A stretch of DNA of 64,000 nt. Source: Phascolomyces articulosus. Its lineage: Eukaryota > Mucoromycota > Mucoromycetes > Mucorales > Lichtheimiaceae. Below are positions 31,912-42,444 of the stretch, piece after piece (position 1 is the stretch's first letter; every line of letters starts with the position of its first letter). A program made the translations under genes and the position numbers. The notes below the pieces were generated by a model, which saw nothing but the letters and a program-made list of their open reading frames with translations, was not told where the DNA came from and did no database searches. Location: the NCBI GenBank assembly GCA_025677815.1, contig JAIXMP010000012.1, positions 868,001 through 932,000 on the forward strand, in the 5' to 3' direction.

Positions 31912-32553
31912 ATTATTGTTGAAGATATCATTAAGAGTGGGTTTGAAAAAAGAAAAGAAAAGAAAGAGTTTTTTATTTTATTTTTTGCTATGATTCAGCA
32001 TCGTATAAATCTTATCTATAAAAGTACACAGAAAAAAACACAGCCACATTAATCACGGTTCTAAAACACAGTATAACACAGACTTGTGTTTTTTTTCTTT
32101 ATCAGCCATACTCGCTCTTCAAACCAATCATGCAGTCGATACCTTGTTGACCTTATGTAGAAGTAAATTCTTTCGATATCCTTGTAACAGAAACTTTCCA
32201 AACTGGTTTCTTTTTGAAAAAAATAAATAAATCCAACAATGGTGAATTTTTCCTAAACAGGAGGGAGTTACCATTGTTCACATATTGCCAGTGTAACTAT
32301 AAAAGATTTGGTGAGAATTATTTTGTCCAAGATATCCTTCAACAACAAATACCAATAATGGAATTGCCTCGTTCTTAAGCTCTGTAATTACTTTCGAATG
32401 TTCCACTACATGGTTATTATGATCAATATACTAAAGGCAAGAATTTAAAAAGAGTCAATTTAAAGTGTATACTAAAAATGTCTACAACATATAATAAATA
32501 AAGAGCAATAATATAATACAAGTCTCTAATTAGAAATTACATGATGATAACTT
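31912..32553. other. Spacer between the F-box paralogues
   Basis: 642 bases holding the promoter of copy 1 and the 3' region of copy 2. It includes a 25-base motif that is repeated upstream of copy 2 (separate entry). No additional gene is visible. Confidence 0.55.
32029..32053 (-). promoter_or_regulatory. Shared upstream element of F-box copy 1
   Basis: The plus-strand sequence CAGAAAAA(AA)CACAGCCAC-A-TTAAT recurs at 35076-35098 with one substitution and a 2-base difference in the A-run. It sits about 120-140 bases upstream of the copy 1 ATG. It is either a conserved promoter element or the best-preserved part of the duplicated flank. Confidence 0.5.
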
Positions 32554-34861
32554 TTATATATCACTAACTATGAGTGTTCCTCCACGATTCTCAAGTATTT
32601 GCTTTATTGGCGCCTCCAATTCTTTACTTTTATTATCAATGCGGGCGCTCCACCACGAAACATGAAGGTGCTTCAATGATTCAAGATTCTTGACCAAAGT
32701 AAAAGCAGTTTCACGATCCATCGTTAACATCGTAAGGCTTTCAAGTTTTGGTGGATAGTTTCCTACAATTCCCCTTCTCTTTTTCTTTTTCTTATCCCAG
32801 AAGTAGTAACTACTACCATCACTATAATTATCATTTTTGCCGTCATCACCCCTCATGTTTGCAAACAAAAGGAAATCTTTGGGTGAATAATGACTATGGT
32901 CAAGGAATGGCCGATCAGATAAATAGAGATGACGAAGATGAGGACATTTCCGAGCAATGGTTTCCAAAACAGAGGTATCGACTTGAAGATAATTGAGAGA
33001 TAATGGCTCCGGTCTTGATTCGGCAAGAGTGATAACTTCTAAAGCTGAGCAAGCTGAGAATAATCGAACCAAGGCAGGAGACTTGAGATTTTCATTTGAT
33101 TTCAACCCTTCCTTTGAATCAGGGTTACGTGCGATATGAATTTCTTGTAATTGTGGACAGCCATAAGATGCAAGCTTATTGATTGTATGGGGTCCGACAT
33201 TCCTTCCATCAAAATCCAAATACAAGATTTTCAAAGATGTATGATGTGTCTTGAGCATATGAAGTATATGTTTATGCCCTTGATGTATATCATAATCTGC
33301 CAGTACAAAGCATTGAAGACCACCACCAGACAGTGGCTTCAGCGTTGCAGTTTTTGTAATATGTGAAGTGATAAGTTTACTGCTCACAATCCTTTTTTTC
33401 TTGCTGCTGTTGTCGTCGTCGAGAGAAGACATAATGAAATCATTATTAGCCAATAATGGCGTGGAAGATATAGTTGTGTCACCCAATTCTTCAATCTTGC
33501 TCATTTTTCCAATAGCTATTTTAGGCATGGATCCTCTCCTGGTAAGAACCAAATCGATCAGCCGAGGACATGATTTGTTGATGGTGTGGAATAAATTATT
33601 GAATGCATCGCTATCAAATATCATATGTATGGCTAAGAATAAATGGACAATGTTGGGAGATTGACGCAGTATTGTTAAAATGGGTGAACTATAGCCAAGG
33701 TCGCAATTACGTGCTGGAAGGCATTGACTGCTTATGTCTATCTTAAGATATGTGAGTGCTGGATATGGCATTAGTGATGATGGTGGCGGTGCGACAATGT
33801 GAATTTTTGGTTCATTATATAGAGTGACCGATAATTTACAATCGAGACTGTTGGAATTAGGGGTCCAATAATGTGAAATTGTTGTGTGAGTTAAACCAGA
33901 CGAGCACACAGGCATTAAACGTTGGAGGATATCATGAGATCGACCATAACAATCAATCAATGAAACTTTTCTCAAAGAGGTTGCCATACATCGAACAGTG
34001 TCACGGAGTAGAGATATTTCAGCGGTTAATAATAATGGTACATTTGTAATGTCTTTATAAAAAAATTATAAAACAGCAACAGTCAGAAAAAAAGGTTGGT
34101 CTTTCAATAAATCACATAATGAAATAATTGGTAATACGTATATAACAATAGAGGAAATGTATGCTTGCTCTGCTGTTGTTAGAGATATATCACTTACATA
34201 GATTTTGAATAGAATGACATTCTCCCCATAACCTTGATAATATAAACATGTTGTTTACTTCTCCGCGACCATTGATTGGACAATTCACATGAGTTTCTTG
34301 TCGATTATTATTGAACAGCGAGATCAATATGGGTTTGTTCAAATTCGGAAATTCTCCCAATATTTTGCGCCAGAAGTCAGGCCATCCCATCATAAAGTCA
34401 AACCATCGTCGACATACAGCTGTACAACGCAACAAATCCTTGTACCCCAGATTTCCAAAGATCATACATAAAGCATCGTAAGGCATCAAAGTATAGAATC
34501 CTCCTTGGCTCCATATCATCAGTTTTTCTTGTACCATTAGCTTTTCTCTTTCTAGCTTTGAATAGTGTTGTGGGTCGTCTATGGATAATGTATTTTCCAA
34601 TCCTTGCATATAAATACGTAAAGCCTTAGGAAGATCGTTCTGTTCTCGGCAACGTTGTGCAGAAACGAGATACTCTTTTGCTGATGCAAATGTCTGGGTG
34701 TTGACTATTTCCTGCGTCATCGAACGCTTGTTGTGAAAGGTATCAAGTACATCAGTACAAGTTTTTTTTGCTTCGTTCGTTGTTGAAGAAGATGACAGTT
34801 GTTGTTTTAAAGTGGGTGTGGCAGAGGAAACCATTTTATGTGATTTTCCGAACAAAAACAT
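32554..34861 (-). CDS. F-box protein with TPR-like N-terminus and LRR-like C-terminus (copy 2)
   Basis: Two exons (34861-34198 and 34052-32554) encode 720 aa. Domain order matches copy 1: TPR-like segment (about 60-92; AKEYLVSAQRCREQNDLPKA), F-box (about 124-170; MPYDALCMIFGNLGYKDLLR, VCRRWFDFMMGWPDFW), then LRR-like repeats (CPQLQEIHIARN, CPHLRHLYLSDR, PKLESLTMLTMDRETAFTLV). Conserved blocks shared with copy 1 include LPVCSSGLTH / MPVCSSGLTH and the terminal EDRGG / ENRGG. The single intron interrupts codon position 1 in both genes just after the F-box exon. The many substitutions over the LRR part suggest an old duplication or fast evolution of the substrate-binding face. Probable Skp1-Cul1 adaptor; target unknown. 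Confidence 0.82.
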
Positions 34862-36142
34862 TATTTCCGTCGTTGAATAATATTTGGAATGGTGGGGAAA
34901 AAAAAGCGAAGAAGAAAAGAGAAACGTGGTATGGCGCTCAACAGAAAAAAAAACAATTTAAAGTTTAACATCCATTAAAATAACTGACATCAAATGGTAG
35001 CTAATATATACAGCACTCAATGTAACTGTTTAATGCGTTGAATATGTAAGATATGGCAGATTACTTTTCCACCCTCAGAAAAACACAGCCACTTTAATAA
35101 CAATTTTGGTTTGCCACCTCATCCTACCTTTTTTGTAATTATAGGTACTTTGCAGCTTTGAGGTTTGTGCATGTACCATGTTCCAAATCCTTTTGCTAAT
35201 AATGATGAAAAAAGTTACTTTTGTTCTTTTTATCAATGAGCTGAAAGAGTATAATCTGTAGTATCAAATTAGACAACAATATATCATAAAAATACATGGT
35301 TATGACATCGGTCGAAGCTTACGATTGCTTTGCTTTGATTAAGATAAGACCCAAGTTCCAACACATTCATGAACAAGCCTAAAAAGTACCTTTAAAGAAA
35401 CATAGAGCTAATCTTTTTTTTTTTTTTCAAGAACAACCATGGTAAATCCACGGCAATAGTCATTTGCTCTTAGCTCTTTTCTTCTGGTCTAATAAATCTT
35501 CACGTTAACCAAGATAAGTTTTAATTTATATAAAACACAAAATAAATTTTTAAAGAAAGTTGCAAGAAGAGTCTAAAGGTGTAACTCCTTTTTTTTTTTT
35601 GTAAAAAAAAAAAAAAAAAAACGAACAACAATTAGACATGTTTTTGTTATGAACCATATGATGATTTCTTGTCTTTGGCCAATGGATCGCTATGCTACTA
35701 GTCTTTGATTCTTCCAAGAAGTTCCAATCTTTTTTGTGGAAATGTCACAATACTTAATAAAATTGCAAATTGACACATGCATTTGGTTCATTTCATGTTA
35801 TCCGGGATAATCGGCTATATATATATACTACATAATAAATTATAATATATAAACAAAAACGCATATCTTTCTAGTTCCACAAAAGCACCAAAGTACTTCA
35901 AGTTGCATCTAAACAGGGTATATACAGTTATTACATACAGTCCCACTTTTGCAATCTACTGCCTTCTGCAACTTTTACTATAAAACCCATATTACAAAAA
36001 GCGGTGTTCCCTGTAAGGCATGCAACAAAATAATGGAGGAATAAATGTATTGATCACAAACAAAAAAATAGATTTGTCATTTGATGTAAATATGTTTATT
36101 AAACAATAATAAACAAGAAGCATTTGTTGTAAAATATAGATA
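34862..36142. other. Intergenic (F-box copy 2 promoter / reductase 3' region)
   Basis: 1.28 kb with no gene. Notable are a T12/A18 palindromic run around 35590-35620 that could form a hairpin, and ATATATATA near 35817. Short open frames lack any recognisable domain. Confidence 0.55.
35076..35098 (-). promoter_or_regulatory. Shared upstream element of F-box copy 2
   Basis: Second copy of the element at 32029-32053, located about 215-240 bases upstream of the copy 2 ATG, in the same orientation. The core CACAGCCAC is identical. The surrounding sequence is no longer alike, so this block stands out. Confidence 0.5.
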
Positions 36143-37634
36143 TTAAGTCAAATAATGAGCAGGGCGAGGAGAATAACATTCCTCCAAAAACTTTGTCTCT
36201 TCTTCTGTAAGTTTAATATTGAGTGCACCCACTGCATCAACAAGATGCTGTTCATTTCCAATACCTACAATCGGTGCTGTAATATAAGGCTTGCTATATA
36301 ACCATGCTAATGCAATCTATAATAAATAGATTACAAAACGAATGGATTATTTATACTCGGTGTATTAGTATGAGTAGTTATTTGGAATATGTTCATATGA
36401 GCAACAATACACTCTATTATAATGTACTTACTTGAGCAGGCTTAACGTTTTTCTTGGAAGCAAGTTCTTCAACACGTCCCGCAATGGTTTCATCATAAAG
36501 TTGATCCCCAAATACTTGATTTGTTTGTTCACTACGTAACGTGTTTCGTCCTTTGCCCCCACCAGTGAGAAGACCCATTGCTAAAGGGGACCATGGAATT
36601 ACTGCAATTTTTTGATCCGCACAATAAGGAATCATTTCTCTTTCTTCCTCTCTATAAAGCAAGTTGTAAAAGTTTGTCATACAGGTAAATGGAGTCCAAC
36701 CATTTTTCTCTGCCACATTGTTAGCCTTTTGGAATTGCCATGTTGGCATGGAGCTTGCACCAATGTACCGAACTTTTCCAGCTTTGATTAGATCATGCAA
36801 TGTTTCCATCGTCTCTTCCATTGTAGTATGCTATCGAAACAGATGAATATGTATGCATACGTAGACCATCAGTTTAATTTTATGTTCGTAATTTGACAAG
36901 TTTCATACATATATAAGCATATATAAGCTATATAAAAGTAAACATTAGAAAATAAAATAGCATGATTACATACTGGATCGAGTCGATGAATCTGCAAAAT
37001 ATCAATATAATCTAATTGAAGTCGTTTCAAAGTATCTTCAATAGCATCCATAATATGTTTTCGAGATAATCCCCAATCGTTTATAAAAGATCCATTGAAA
37101 CTATCATTCTCCAACTGTTGTCTGGAAGGAGCAAAATCTTCCACATTGGGCATAACCGGGAAAAATAACTTTGTAGCAACAACAATTCGACTTCGAGACA
37201 TCTTGTGGTAATGAACTGCTTTTCCAAGGACTCGCTCACTTTCACCATTCGAATAAATATTAGCTGTATCGAAAAAATTGATACCGGCTTCATATGCTTT
37301 TCCTATCAATTCAATGGATTCTTTTTCATCTTTTATCCAATCAAAGGAACGAGAAGAACCAAAGGACAGACCGCCAAGGCAAATACGTGAAACCTATAAA
37401 TCCATAATATGTTTGATTTAGTACTGTAAGAAATTATTATTGCGCATACGTGTCGAAATATAATCTGCTATTTCTTGTTACTCATGTTTATTACACATAT
37501 ACTGCGCTGTTTATCCTCTCTTTACTTCTATCCCATTTTACTTCTTTGTGAAAAGTAGTATATATACAAAAACGAACCTTCATTCCAGTGTTACCTAATC
37601 GTACGTATTGCATTTTATTGTTATTGTTTGACAT
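36143..37634 (-). CDS. Aldo-keto reductase
   Basis: Four exons (37634-37578, 37393-36974, 36830-36432, 36316-36143) encode 349 aa, a normal length for the family. The AKR catalytic tetrad is complete: D61 and Y66 in FFDTANIYSNG, K94 in VVATKLFF and H155 in LQIHRLDP. Other signature stretches are RLGNTGMKVSRICLGG at the N-terminus, KVRYIGASSM and PIVGIGNEQHL near the NADPH-binding end. The enzyme should reduce aldehydes or ketones with NADPH in the cytosol. It resembles the fungal group related to yeast YPL088W and bacterial YajO rather than aldose reductases. The substrate cannot be told from sequence. Intron 1 has an unusual GTTCGT donor. The start ATG at 37634 gives a short Asn-rich leader; a second Met at codon 8 is possible. 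Confidence 0.93.
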
Positions 37635-38816
37635 AATGAAGGCGCGTAATAAAAAAAAAAGAAGTAAAAAGTTGTGTTTAAGAAATGACGAGAATTGAAA
37701 GGAAAACAGAAGAGAAAGAAAGAGTTGGTGAGATCAAGATTTAGTGTGAAAACTTATTTATGCAAATTCATACATGCTATTCTCCTTTATGCTTATAAGT
37801 AGACTTTATTCACGTTCGGAGTTTTCTCTTAAGTAAAAAGTACCAAAAAGTACAATTATAAACCACGCGTATTACTCGCTCATTTCCTTTTATATTATTA
37901 TCACTCCTGCATTTCCTTTTATATTGTTATCACTGCCACTTTTTTTTTTATAAACGAAGTTACTTATTACGCTTTTTGTACGTATATCATATTAGATGTC
38001 TAAAATGTTTATGGCAATTATTTATATATTTAAATATTTAATCGATATCAAAAAAGAGGAAATATTCTCTTTTGATGTAGCAGAGAACACACCAGAAAGC
38101 ACTTCACCAATGCGTTCACCAGATGCATTTGAAGCATTGATATTGATAAATGGGCCAGTAACATCTCCAGATTCTTAATCTAGTGGACATCAGTCATTAT
38201 TCAAAAACCCCGCTTATTCAAGAAAAAAAAAAGAGACAACTAACTCAAATTCTGTAGTAATAATGGCAATAACAATAATAAAAGTAATAGTAATAGCAAG
38301 CTAATGCGTGAGATAACTAATACATATATCACTTCTATAATCTGAGCTGGCGCACCTGTCAATTTGTTTACCTATCTGTATAACTTTGGTCTGAAAAGTG
38401 TTATATCAACCTAATTTCTATACGAAAAATCCTGGTGATATGGTCGGGCCGAATACACATTTGATATATATTTTAAAAAAGTGTGTTATTTTTTATTATT
38501 ACTATTATATTATTATTCAAAGATGTAACTTCAAAGATGAATGACATGGCTTTTTTTTCATGATGAATCGATGTATACAGTCAAATAAGATAAAAAAAAA
38601 TATCGAATGGGGAGGTTGGATGGATTGAAATTTATGAAATAAAAGGAGATGGGTTTTTGCCTGGGTTGAAGAATTATGGGTGTGGATCACTGAATTAGGG
38701 AGATGGTCGTTGAAATGTTATGTGTGTTAATGTTGTGTATGTATGTGTTATAAAGTATGTTTGAAGGGGAGATCTGCAAAATTTTAGATGATTAAAGTTT
38801 GCCATTGACACCTTTT
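37635..38816. other. Intergenic with one unsupported 60-codon frame
   Basis: About 1.2 kb between the reductase promoter and the 3' end of the MAP kinase gene. An ATG-initiated plus-strand frame of 60 codons (37996-38178) has a hydrophobic start and a Ser/Pro-rich end. I see no family, no splice partner and no clear promoter, so I do not call it a gene. Repeats of TTCCTTTTATATT...ATCACT occur at about 37887 and 37913. Confidence 0.5.
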
Positions 38817-40908
38817 TCACCAATCACGACTAAGATGTCGTTCTAATGCTTGTACGTCTGCATTAGAAGGACCAACCAATCGACGTCTGTATTCCACTCG
38901 TATACTGTCATCACTATCCATCAATTTGAAATCATCTTCATCCATATCTTCGGGTTCACCCACAAACCGATCCGATTCTACAATCATGCCTTGTCCAGTT
39001 GCTGCGTCCTGCACAGCAATATCACGGCCTTCTTGGACAGCTGCAACTGCATTCATATGAGCTTCTGCAGCCGATTGTGAAATAGGTGTTGAAATGGAAC
39101 TACCGGTATAGCGTCGTCGAGGACCACCGCCAGTCGTAGCACCATAAGCACTAACTGCTGTCGCTGACATTGTTGGATCGTAATAATCGGATGTCATGGA
39201 CATGGAACTATCGGTTGTACTTGTTGAACTAGGAACACGTAAACTGGAATGGCGACGAAATTGCTCTCTCCATCCTTTGGATCGTAATACTTCATTCACA
39301 ATACATTGTCGTAATTTATGTTCATCTTCAATATACTCAAAGCTTTCAAAATCAAACTTTTCTTCACAATCGACTTCTTCTGATTCATCTCGCATTTGAG
39401 CCACAAATAGGTGTTCTATTGCTTCGTTCGCAGTAATCCGCCTTGCTGGATCAAGATGTAATAATTGTTTTAATAAATCAATACCTTCAGGTGTACAGGA
39501 TGGAAACTGGGCTGCAAAGTCAATAGGTTCTTTGGGTGGAGGCTGACCATCCCCATCACGTAAATTCTTGATATATTCAATCACGGATTGGGATGTGGTT
39601 TCGTCCCAAAATGAAGTGTCTTCAGGAAGTCCCAAAATACCCACGATTTTGTGCAACTGATCGACATAGTCTGTGCCCTTGAATAAAACTTTGCGTCCCA
39701 AAAGTTCGGCGAAAATACATCCCACAGACCACATATCAACTAATTATTCACATTATTTTAAGTTTAGTAATGTATTTCCCAGTTTTTTATAATAGTCCAG
39801 CTGAATGTATCCCAATAAAAGCAAAAAAAAAAAAAAGCTTACTCGACTTGTCGTAAGTATTGGTACTCATCATAATCTCTGGGGCCCGATACCAACGTGT
39901 CACAACATAATGTGTCATGTGCATTCCTTCCAGCTGAGAAGATACCTTTGAATATCCACGGGCCATGCCAAAATCACAGATCCGTAAATTACAGTCTTGA
40001 TTGACAAGAATGTTGGCTGGATCAAATATATGTACAAAAGATGAGCATGATATATAATAGAAAAATTCTTGCATCAATAGCATACATATACTTTTTTCCC
40101 CTTTAATTTCCCTCTTTCTCATCTTTTTCTATCCTCAATTTTATAATCTCAATTCCTTACCAGGTTTCAGATCACGATGTAGTACCTGGAACAGAGTAAA
40201 GAAATTGATTAGACCATATACTGTTGCATACGTACACACACGCACAAACACACATTACACCCATGCCAAAAGAAAAAACTGGTTACTAAACTTACGTTTG
40301 CACTATGGATATATTTCAATCCAGTAAATATTTGATACATAAACCATTGATAGTGAACGGGTTCAAGTTGAAGACGCGAATGAATAATATCTGCCATGGT
40401 AGTATCACAACAGTCTTGAATCAAGTATACTTCGTTGAAATGATTATAATCGACAATATCCATGGCTCTCAAGTTGATGATGCGAGGATGTCCATTGAAA
40501 TGTTGTAATAGTTTCATTTCACGCAAACACCGTTTTGTAATGAGCTTTTTATCAAATATACGGAAACATTTCTTGATTGCAACCACTACATTTTTATATT
40601 ATTATTATTCATGGATATATATTTTCAAAATAGTAATAACAATAGAGATAGAGAGTACACTAATATATTCACACATAAAAAAAGCTAGTAATAACTAGCA
40701 AACACATAAAATAAAATAATAAGGGGGGAGTTGAGGTTATTTATATAGTATATACTCTACCTTGGTTTGAATCAAGTTCAATGGCGCTACATACGGTTCC
40801 ATAAGATCCTGAACCAACTTTACGAATAATTTTATAATTTCGTTCAATAGTGAATAGCTCACGACCTCCTTCAAGCTCTACGGCATAATGAGTGTCTGCG
40901 ATGGTCAT
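38817..40908 (-). CDS. MAP kinase of the Slt2/Mpk1 (cell-wall integrity) clade with THY lip
   Basis: Five exons (40908-40761, 40585-40296, 40185-40161, 40016-39843, 39739-38817) encode 519 aa; exon 3 is 25 nt. Kinase features are complete: GSGSYGTV loop, ATP lysine K54, HRDLKP with D151, DFG at 169-171 and TRWYRAPE. The closest family is the Slt2/Mpk1/Spm1 group, from FKGTDYVDQLHKI, LDPARRITANEAIEH and the C-terminal CEEKFDFESFE. The phosphorylation lip reads M-T189-H190-Y191-V where this clade normally has T-E-Y. Codons are unambiguous (39915-39907). The C-terminal 170 residues are Ser/Thr-rich and then acidic, probably regulatory. Slt2-type kinases transmit cell-wall stress signals to transcription factors. 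A canonical TEY paralogue may exist elsewhere. Confidence 0.93.
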
Positions 40909-42444
40909 TGGCAAAAGGGAATCAGTACGAAAAAAAAAGTATCGGGGTGAGTAGAAAAACTTGTTTGTGGAACATGTGCATGCAAGTTTGACTTATTTTT
41001 ATACTTTTTTTCGCTTATTATGTCTCACCGAAGTTTATCTAATGCGATCGACTCTTATTCTTTTAATAATAACCAGTTTTTTTATTCAAAACGGGCTAAA
41101 CTTCGAAAAATACAGGTGTGTCTACAAAGTGTAAACCTCTTTTGAATTCAACTTCACGTGGATTATTACGGGAACTAAAGAATAGTGGGTAATCAATATG
41201 TTCTCCAGATAGGGAGTGAAAGAAAAAGTGGTGTTTTTTGATCGAGAGAATGGAGGAAGAGGAGAATTATTTGATGACACAGCTTTTGATAATCGGATGG
41301 AGGTTCTAATGTGATCTGCACCAACTTCATCCCGATTGAATGTATTTGTTATTGGTGCATGTGAGTGCCCCGTTTACTACAAATAATTTCCCTGCACGAC
41401 GATATTTATGCTGCTTTTGAAGTTCGAAACACAGCGGACAAGTTTTGCTTAACTTAAATTCGTTAATAGTTTCCATCTAATCGTTCACCAGTCCTCTAAA
41501 CATTGTTCAAACTTGTTCCTCATCCCTCATTTATGCTTTTTGATTCGAGAATTTGAAGAGCGGTAAGAGCCATGAAGAATGAAACTACCAATATATTTGA
41601 AATGTGCCGATCAGAAGCATGCTTCTTCTGAAGAAAAACATTGTGACGAATCTCCTGTGTCCGTCCTACTTTATCTCGTTTTTGTTTACCATCTTCGTCT
41701 TTGTCCTTCTCGCGTCGTGATTGATTCTTCCGAAAAACGTACCAGCATCACGCTTATTAGTTGCAAAAGGATATGCTTTTGTTGAATGTGAAGATACTGA
41801 TAAATCGTTTTTGCTATCAGCTGATGATGCACATGCTGGTTCTGACAGCAGAGAGGATGAAGATGCTTCAGTGGTAATTATTACTGATGCTGATTTGATA
41901 TAACCCTGAACGAGGGAGATCATGGTTGATGATGTTGTGGTTGTGCTAACTGCTGCAACTACTACTAGCCCTGGATTAACCCCCATGACGCCCACCTCTT
42001 TCTTTTCTTTTAGGCATTTAAAGATCAGCTGTCGCATTCATACCTATATCAAAGATATAGAGAAATGATATTAATAAATAAAATCCTAAATGTGTTCTAT
42101 ATTTCACATTCCGCTGTAGAACTTCGAGGACAAGGGATTTTGTTATATAAAAGGGAAACAGTCCAATAAATGAATACGTTTATATGTTTATTAAAATAGT
42201 AGAAAGTGACTAGTAATAAGATTATATTTATTAATATATATATATATAAGTATGTATTATAAGTATGTAAAAATCATCAACAAGGAAGTGAGAGAAAATA
42301 AATATCAAAAATGGATTGGTTGTTTTTGTCTTTACGCGTAGAATCTATCAGAAACAAAATAAGAAATCAACATTAGTTTCCTGGTTCCTGGTTCCTGGTT
42401 TCTGCGGATAGTAATAACAATATATATAAACAGACATAGATAAC
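40909..42444. other. Intergenic with fragmentary coding-like segments
   Basis: About 1.5 kb between the MAPK start and the IQGAP 3' end. A plus-strand ATG near 41019 opens a 30-codon frame ending in a run of basic residues at CAG-GTGTGT. Later stretches (about 41130-41180, 41225-41310) read as plausible protein in shifting frames with stops, such as VFFDRENGGRGELFDD. A minus-strand Ser/Thr-rich frame covers about 41666-42037. None can be joined to a sensible model, so this may be a decayed gene or chance. A TTCCTGG-type tandem repeat lies at about 42379-42402. Confidence 0.4.

Noticed and set aside
37996..38178. 60-codon ATG frame between the reductase and the MAPK gene
   Set aside because: No domain, no promoter evidence, length within chance expectation for AT-rich spacer; mentioned under the intergenic entry only.
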